From: Clostridiales bacterium
GTDB taxonomy: Bacteria > Bacillota > Clostridia > Lachnospirales > Anaerotignaceae
DNA length: 54,017 bases
Direction: 5' to 3'
Assembly (NCBI GenBank): GCA_019423725.1
Contig: JAHZAW010000007.1
Coordinates: 55,024-109,040 of the forward strand
This document shows positions 49,381 to 54,017 of this stretch, in pieces. Made by a program: the position numbers and the translations under genes. The notes below the pieces were generated by a model. It searched no databases. It was not told the origin of the DNA and saw only the letters and a program-made list of their open reading frames with translations. How positions within the stretch are numbered: the first letter of the stretch is position 1; each line of letters starts with the position of its first letter.

Positions 49381-50577
49381 TTATCTGCTGCAGTCCCTTG
49401 AAATGTTGAGCAGAAGTCCCATGGACGCCATGGTAACGACAAGAGATGTACCTCCATAACTTATAAATGGCATTGGCATACCTGTGTTTGGCATGGTATT
49501 TGTAACAACGGCTATATTGATTATTACCTGTACGGCAATCATTGTTACAATGCCTGTCGCTGCATAGGATGAATATTTATCCTTGGCTGTCATTGCTATC
49601 TTTATGCCTCTCCATATAAGTATAAGGAAAAGGAGTATGACTACCAAAGCTCCTACAAGTCCCAGTTCCTCGCATATGATGGAGAAAATAATATCATTGT
49701 AACTCTCCGGTATGAAAGTCTTCTGACGGCTCTGGCCTATTCCCAGTCCGAAAAGTCCGCCTGAAGCCACTGCGTAAAGAGACTGCACTATCTGGAATCC
49801 ATCGCCCAGAAGGTCGCTCCATGGATCGAGCCATCCCTTTATTCTGGCTATACGGTAGGGCTCTATGATAACCATCACAACGAATCCCAAAAATCCCAGC
49901 ATGCCAAATACAACAAAGTTCATTATTTTACTGCTGGCAACAAACATTATCATAAGGCCAACGGCCATTACAACTATACCTGTTGAAAGGTTTTCGGTGG
50001 CTATAAGTCCGGCTGCGATTATGACCGGCAGAGAGCACTTTATAAACATAATAAAATTCCCATTCAGCAGATGCCGGTACTTTATGACGAAGCCGCTCAT
50101 AAATATGATGATTATAAACTTCGCAAATTCCGAGGGCTGAAATGATGTTCCCAATACTTCCAGCCATCGCTGGGAACCTTTTGTGGCAACACCGATAACA
50201 AGTACGGCCATAAGTATAAGAACTATGGCTGCATAGGCCAGCACCGATATTTTTCTGAAAAACTCGGTATTTATGCTCATACACATGACCATGGCCACAA
50301 GTCCTACTATTGCCCATCTCAGCTGTCTGCTGAAAAAGTAAAACTTATCATTAAATCTGGAGTCAGTCATAGCATAATAATAACTTGATGAAAATACCAT
50401 GACCAGACCAAACATAACGAGTATGAGCACGAGGATAAGCACAGTATAATCTATCCCTCTGAAGGGATGGGGATTTATCATATTTCTCAGATGCAGTCTG
50501 CTTCTGTCGGGTATATCGTCATTCACTCTTCTGTTCAGTTGGTAGACGTTGCCGTCTCTCTTTCTATAGTCGGCCAT
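49381..50577 (-). CDS. ftsW: FtsW-type peptidoglycan polymerase (SEDS family)
   Basis: A 398-residue SEDS glycosyltransferase that polymerises lipid II at the septum. After a 40-residue charged N-terminus there are about ten membrane helices. Typical blocks are VMVFSSSYYYA, GSQRWLEVLGTSFQPSEFAK (catalytic-loop region), NLSTGIVVM, SLYAVASGGLFGLGIGQSRQK and the C-terminal PFISYGGTSLV. Its place directly after murD marks it as FtsW rather than RodA. The gap to murD is 54 bp. Confidence 0.95.
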   Translation of the reverse strand: MADYRKRDGNVYQLNRRVNDDIPDRSRLHLRNMINPHPFRGIDYTVLILVLILVMFGLVMVFSSSYYYAMTDSRFNDKFYFFSRQLRWAIVGLVAMVMCMSINTEFFRKISVLAYAAIVLILMAVLVIGVATKGSQRWLEVLGTSFQPSEFAKFIIIIFMSGFVIKYRHLLNGNFIMFIKCSLPVIIAAGLIATENLSTGIVVMAVGLMIMFVASSKIMNFVVFGMLGFLGFVVMVIIEPYRIARIKGWLDPWSDLLGDGFQIVQSLYAVASGGLFGLGIGQSRQKTFIPESYNDIIFSIICEELGLVGALVVILLFLILIWRGIKIAMTAKDKYSSYAATGIVTMIAVQVIINIAVVTNTMPNTGMPMPFISYGGTSLVVTMASMGLLLNISRDCSR

Positions 50578-50631
50578 CTTTTACCTCCTGTAATCGTAAT
50601 AGTTTTACACAGACCCCGGTGTCCATGTATA

Positions 50632-51990
50632 TTATCGATGATTTTTTATGAGCTCTTTGAATATCCTGCCCCTCTGCTCATAATCTTCAAACATACCCCA
50701 GCTTGCACATGCGGGAGAAAGAAGAACACAGTCGCCTTCCTTTGCCGCCTTGACGCATTTATCTATACATTCTTCAAATGTGTCCGCAAATTCGTAATAT
50801 TTAAATCCGTATTTATCACAGCAGGCAGCTATTTTTTTAGCCGTAACACCTATGAGAACAAGATGTTTTACCCTGCCATTGAACAGTTTTACCCATTCAT
50901 CATAGCTGGACTCTTTATCATATCCGCCGCCGATGAGTACTATGGGCTTTTTCATTGCTAATACGGCTCTTATGGATGCGTCGGGGTTGGTTCCCTTGGA
51001 ATCGTTATAATAGTCCACACCGTCATAGGTACCGCAGTATTCGATACGGTGCTCCACTCCATTGAATTCCTTTAAAACTTCCCTGATGTCATTGAGCGGA
51101 ACTCCTGCGCATAATGCGCATCCAACTGCTGCCATTACGTTTTCGTAGTTATGGACGCCAAGTATTTTAAGCTCATTTACATTTATAAGATCCTCATCGA
51201 TTCCGTCCCATCTTATATGTATATTTTCGCCTTTCATAAATATACCTTCGTCAAGCTCTTCAGAACTGGAGAAGAAAAGGACTCTGCCCTTGGTCTTATG
51301 AGCCATTTCACGGCAGTAGTCATCGTTTTTATTTAATATGGTAAAGTCATCAGCTGTCTGGTTGGCAAATATTTTTTCCTTGACAGCAACATAATTTTCC
51401 ATGGTCTTATGCCTGTTAAGATGGTCAGGTGTGATGTTGAGCACAGCAGCGATATGGGGTTTGAACGTATGGGATGTTTCCAGCTGGAAACTGCTTATCT
51501 CGGCGCATACGTAGTCATTTTCCGTAAGGGAAGATACCTTTTCCGAATATGCCACGCCAATATTGCCCACAACAGCGGTATTTTTATATTTACGCTCAAG
51601 AAGAAGTCCTGTAAGGGTAGTAGTGGTGGTCTTTCCGTTTGTTCCTGTTATGGCGCATACGGGGCATTTTGTAAGGGTATATGCCAGCTCCACCTCGCTT
51701 ATGACCTTTACTCCAGAGGCAAGGGCCTTCTGTACAAATGGAAGGTCACAGGGTACTCCGGGACTCATTACAGCATAGTCGAAGCCCTCGATTATATCAT
51801 CGGGGTTTGAACCAGCGTATATTTTTATACCATTTTTTCTAAGCTCGTCTAAATCATGTATTTTTTCCAGCGCGTCTAAGGGCTTCATATCCTGAAGTTT
51901 TACATCAGCTCCCTGTGACGCCAGAAGAAGCGCAGCTGATATACCGCTTCTTGCCATTCCGCATACTATGACCTTTTTATTTGAATACAT
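50632..51990 (-). CDS. murD: UDP-N-acetylmuramoylalanine--D-glutamate ligase
   Basis: A 452-residue cytoplasmic ligase that adds D-Glu to UDP-MurNAc-L-Ala. The ATP loop is CAITGTNGKTTTTTL near residue 115. The conserved NITPDHLNRH (Mg/carbamoyl-lysine region) and EHRIEYCGTYDGVDYYNDSKGTNPDA block are intact. The N-terminal Rossmann-like domain starts KVIVCGMARSGISAA. It lies 28 bp after mraY in the leftward dcw cluster. Confidence 0.97.
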   Translation of the reverse strand: MYSNKKVIVCGMARSGISAALLLASQGADVKLQDMKPLDALEKIHDLDELRKNGIKIYAGSNPDDIIEGFDYAVMSPGVPCDLPFVQKALASGVKVISEVELAYTLTKCPVCAITGTNGKTTTTTLTGLLLERKYKNTAVVGNIGVAYSEKVSSLTENDYVCAEISSFQLETSHTFKPHIAAVLNITPDHLNRHKTMENYVAVKEKIFANQTADDFTILNKNDDYCREMAHKTKGRVLFFSSSEELDEGIFMKGENIHIRWDGIDEDLINVNELKILGVHNYENVMAAVGCALCAGVPLNDIREVLKEFNGVEHRIEYCGTYDGVDYYNDSKGTNPDASIRAVLAMKKPIVLIGGGYDKESSYDEWVKLFNGRVKHLVLIGVTAKKIAACCDKYGFKYYEFADTFEECIDKCVKAAKEGDCVLLSPACASWGMFEDYEQRGRIFKELIKNHR

Positions 51991-52018
51991 CGTCTATTCT
52001 TCCTTTCAAAAAAGCGTA

Positions 52019-52984
52019 TCAGAATATTTTCTGTGCCCCGAGAAATGCAACAAGACACGCAATGGCAGTTACTATATAAAACAGTGTTACTACCTTTGTT
52101 TCCTTCCATCCGCACAGCTCAAAGTGATGGTGGATGGGAGCCATCTTAAATACACGCTTCTTAGTCTTTTTATATACAGTGACCTGAATAGCCACCGAAA
52201 GAGTCTCAATAACATAAATTATACCGGCAATAAGTATAAACAGCGGCATTTTAAGTATAAAGGCACAGGATACCACAAAACCGCCCAGGGCAAGGGAACC
52301 CGTATCGCCCATAAATACTTTTGCAGGATAGGAATTGAAGATGAGGAACGCAAGAAGTCCTCCTATCATAGCTCCGCCGGCTGTTACTATGCCGTTTCCA
52401 GCTGCATACGCACACATGGTGAAAAATACCGAAACAATAAGTGTTACACCATCTGCAAGGCCGTCAAGACCATCCGTAAGGTTTACGCCGTTAACAGTAG
52501 CCAGTACAGCTATAACGCAGAATGGTATGAAAAGTATTCCAAGATCCCAAGTCTTGCCTGCTGCAAATGGTATATAAATTTCAGTTCCAACGCCTGTCTT
52601 ATAGAGATAAACTATAAACAGCACACATATAATAAGCTGTCCGACTATTTTCTGCATTGGCCTTAATCCAAGGGAACGTTTTTTTACAACCTTTATATAG
52701 TCATCTACAAAACCGATAAGTCCAAATCCAAGTGTAACCAGTATAACAGCTATGGTCTCGTGGCTCGGCGTCATAAATATGGCCGATATGGCAAAGGCAG
52801 CTAAAAAAGCCAGACCTCCCATGGTAGGTGTTCCTGTTTTCTGAAGATGCGTCTGAGGGCCGTCATCACGTACCGTCTGTCCGAATTTAAGTCTATGAAG
52901 AAACGGTATGAGCACCGGAGATATCAAAACACCAAGTATAAACGCTATTATTAAAGTATATATTCCTTTTATAAGTAGATTCAT
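52019..52984 (-). CDS. mraY: phospho-N-acetylmuramoyl-pentapeptide transferase
   Basis: A 321-residue integral membrane enzyme that makes lipid I from UDP-MurNAc-pentapeptide and undecaprenyl phosphate. About ten membrane helices are visible. The signature aspartates occur in GFVDDYIKV and NGVNLTDGLDGLA. The cytoplasmic KRVFKMAPIHHHFELCG motif is present near the C-terminus. It is placed between murF and murD. Confidence 0.97.
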   Translation of the reverse strand: MNLLIKGIYTLIIAFILGVLISPVLIPFLHRLKFGQTVRDDGPQTHLQKTGTPTMGGLAFLAAFAISAIFMTPSHETIAVILVTLGFGLIGFVDDYIKVVKKRSLGLRPMQKIVGQLIICVLFIVYLYKTGVGTEIYIPFAAGKTWDLGILFIPFCVIAVLATVNGVNLTDGLDGLADGVTLIVSVFFTMCAYAAGNGIVTAGGAMIGGLLAFLIFNSYPAKVFMGDTGSLALGGFVVSCAFILKMPLFILIAGIIYVIETLSVAIQVTVYKKTKKRVFKMAPIHHHFELCGWKETKVVTLFYIVTAIACLVAFLGAQKIF

Positions 52985-53009
52985 TTGTAAAACTCCTTTT
53001 CCTCAGGCT

Positions 53010-54017
53010 TTAAAGCGACTTGAATCGTTCAGCTATCCTGCTGAATCCCATACTGTGTGACGCCTTTATAAGCACTGTGCCCTCGGGAACAAATCCCGAA
53101 TCCAAGAATTCCTCGACAGTTAAAAATCTCGCTGCGTTTTTCAGTCCGCCCTCAAGAGCTCCCTCATATATATTTACGGAGTTCTCTCCGATGGCTGCCA
53201 GTTCATCTATGCCCTTTTCAGCGGCATAAAGACCTATTTCCCTGTGCATATCTTTGGCAAAGTCTCCAAGTTCAAACATATCACCAAGCACAGCGCATTT
53301 CTTTCCTTCACAGCAGGCCAGCACATCAATGGCAGCCTTTACCGATACAGGATTTGCGTTATAGGAATCATCTATGACCACCGCACCATTTGAAAGAGTA
53401 AATCTTTCCATCCTCTTTCCTGTCGGTATAAAATTCTCAATACCTCTTTTAATATTTTCAAGGCTCATATTTCTTATTATGCCCACTGCCGCAGCAGCCA
53501 TTGCATTGTATACCATATGTTTTCCTGGAACCGATATTACAGCATCAAAACTTCCCTTTGGCGTATATATGGTACATTTAACACCATCTATGCCAAGTAT
53601 TTCAATGTTTTTGGCATAAATATCACATTTTTCATCGGTCCCATACCAAATGACATTTACTCCATCGGGAAGGCCGTATTCTTTCTCCCTGCCCCTTACT
53701 TTGACGAGCATATCATCATCGCCATTTAAAACGGCATATCCACCCTTTCTTATGTGGGGGAGCATCTCACATTTTGCTGAAAGTATACCTTCCCTTGAGC
53801 CAAGGTTTTCTATATGGGATACACCAACATTGGTTATGACACCGATATTTGGTGTAACTGCCTTAGCGAGGGTATCTATCTCTCCCTTATGGTTCATGCC
53901 CATTTCCACCACAGCGGCCGTATGCTCCTTTTCCAGCGAAAACAGCGTTATGGGAACTCCAATGTCATTATTGAAGTTGCCGCTTGTCTTAAGAACATTA
54001 TATTCCTCGGAGAGCAC
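53010..54017 (-). CDS. murF: UDP-MurNAc-tripeptide:D-Ala-D-Ala ligase (N-terminus beyond window)
   Basis: The last 335 residues of MurF, which adds D-Ala-D-Ala to the stem peptide. The frame is open through the right edge, so roughly the first 110-120 residues, including the ATP loop, are outside the window. Retained blocks include the acceptor motif VLKTSGNFNNDIGVP, AAVVEMGMNHKGEI, TNVGVSHIENLGS and the C-terminal IDDSYNANPVSVKAAIDVL. mraY follows 25 bp after its stop. Confidence 0.95.
   Translation of the reverse strand: MLSEEYNVLKTSGNFNNDIGVPITLFSLEKEHTAAVVEMGMNHKGEIDTLAKAVTPNIGVITNVGVSHIENLGSREGILSAKCEMLPHIRKGGYAVLNGDDDMLVKVRGREKEYGLPDGVNVIWYGTDEKCDIYAKNIEILGIDGVKCTIYTPKGSFDAVISVPGKHMVYNAMAAAAVGIIRNMSLENIKRGIENFIPTGKRMERFTLSNGAVVIDDSYNANPVSVKAAIDVLACCEGKKCAVLGDMFELGDFAKDMHREIGLYAAEKGIDELAAIGENSVNIYEGALEGGLKNAARFLTVEEFLDSGFVPEGTVLIKASHSMGFSRIAERFKSL

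Overview
The window looks like a chromosomal segment of a spore-forming, low-to-moderate GC Gram-positive anaerobe of the Clostridia, most likely Lachnospiraceae or a close relative. The reasons are a spoVA sporulation operon, a CIRCE-controlled groESL operon, an Asp23/nusB/xseAB/ispA/dxs/tlyA/nadK/argR/recN housekeeping block, an iron-sulfur pair (iscS-iscU) joined to mnmA, strong AGGAGG-type ribosome sites, and frequent intrinsic terminators. Almost all of it is core genome. I see no tRNA, rRNA, CRISPR array, prophage or insertion sequence. The family-level placement is inference from gene content.

Layout, left to right. 1-1585: a leftward operon with a leader that contains an intrinsic terminator, then a SAM-dependent methyltransferase and the start of a Dpp/Opp/Nik-type ABC permease that is cut by the window edge. 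1621-2166: a rightward cysteine-rich C_GCAxxG_C_C protein, followed by about 650 bp of non-coding DNA with nested hairpins and a degenerate repeat array. 2824-8165: a tyrosine phosphatase and the carAB operon. carAB is preceded by a 37-codon Phe/U-rich leader ORF whose last codons form one arm of a terminator, an arrangement like the enterobacterial pyrBI attenuator. 8306-12867: a FUSC-type membrane protein, a GNAT acetyltransferase with a small upstream ORF, and a D-2-hydroxyacid dehydrogenase. 12926-13380: a GC-rich tandem repeat at the 3' side of groEL. 13375-15425: groESL. 15507-19245: a FeoB-associated-type small Cys-rich protein, a HAD phosphatase, and iscS-iscU-mnmA driven by a promoter flanked by two matching operator-like boxes.

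20093-29143 is the leftward asp23-nusB-xseA-xseB-ispA-dxs-tlyA-nadK-argR-recN block, in which nearly every junction overlaps or is a few bases long. nusB carries an in-frame ochre stop at codon 94 while the reading frame continues intact to a normal C-terminus. 29207-33726: an unknown protein, a LysR regulator, a THUMP-type 23S rRNA methyltransferase, tgt and yajC. 33772-36736: spoVAA-AB-AC-AD-AE behind a sigmaG-like promoter, with spoVAD broken by a small deletion and frameshift. 36854-44200: an AraC/GyrI-type regulator, a MalY-type aminotransferase, a lipoprotein, and a LysR regulator divergent from a heterodimeric ABC exporter with one degenerate ATP site. 44353-49246: small membrane proteins, an SLH surface protein, dut, an M16 peptidase and a secreted CAP-domain protein with a D/P-rich linker. 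49381-54017: part of the dcw cluster in the order murF-mraY-murD-ftsW, read leftward and cut at the right edge.

The observations most worth following are the carAB leader/attenuator, the unidentified terminator-containing leader of the methyltransferase/ABC operon, the two broken core genes (nusB, spoVAD), the 107-bp tandem repeat and long hairpin at the groEL end, the repeat array after the C_GCAxxG gene, and the paired operators at the iscS promoter.
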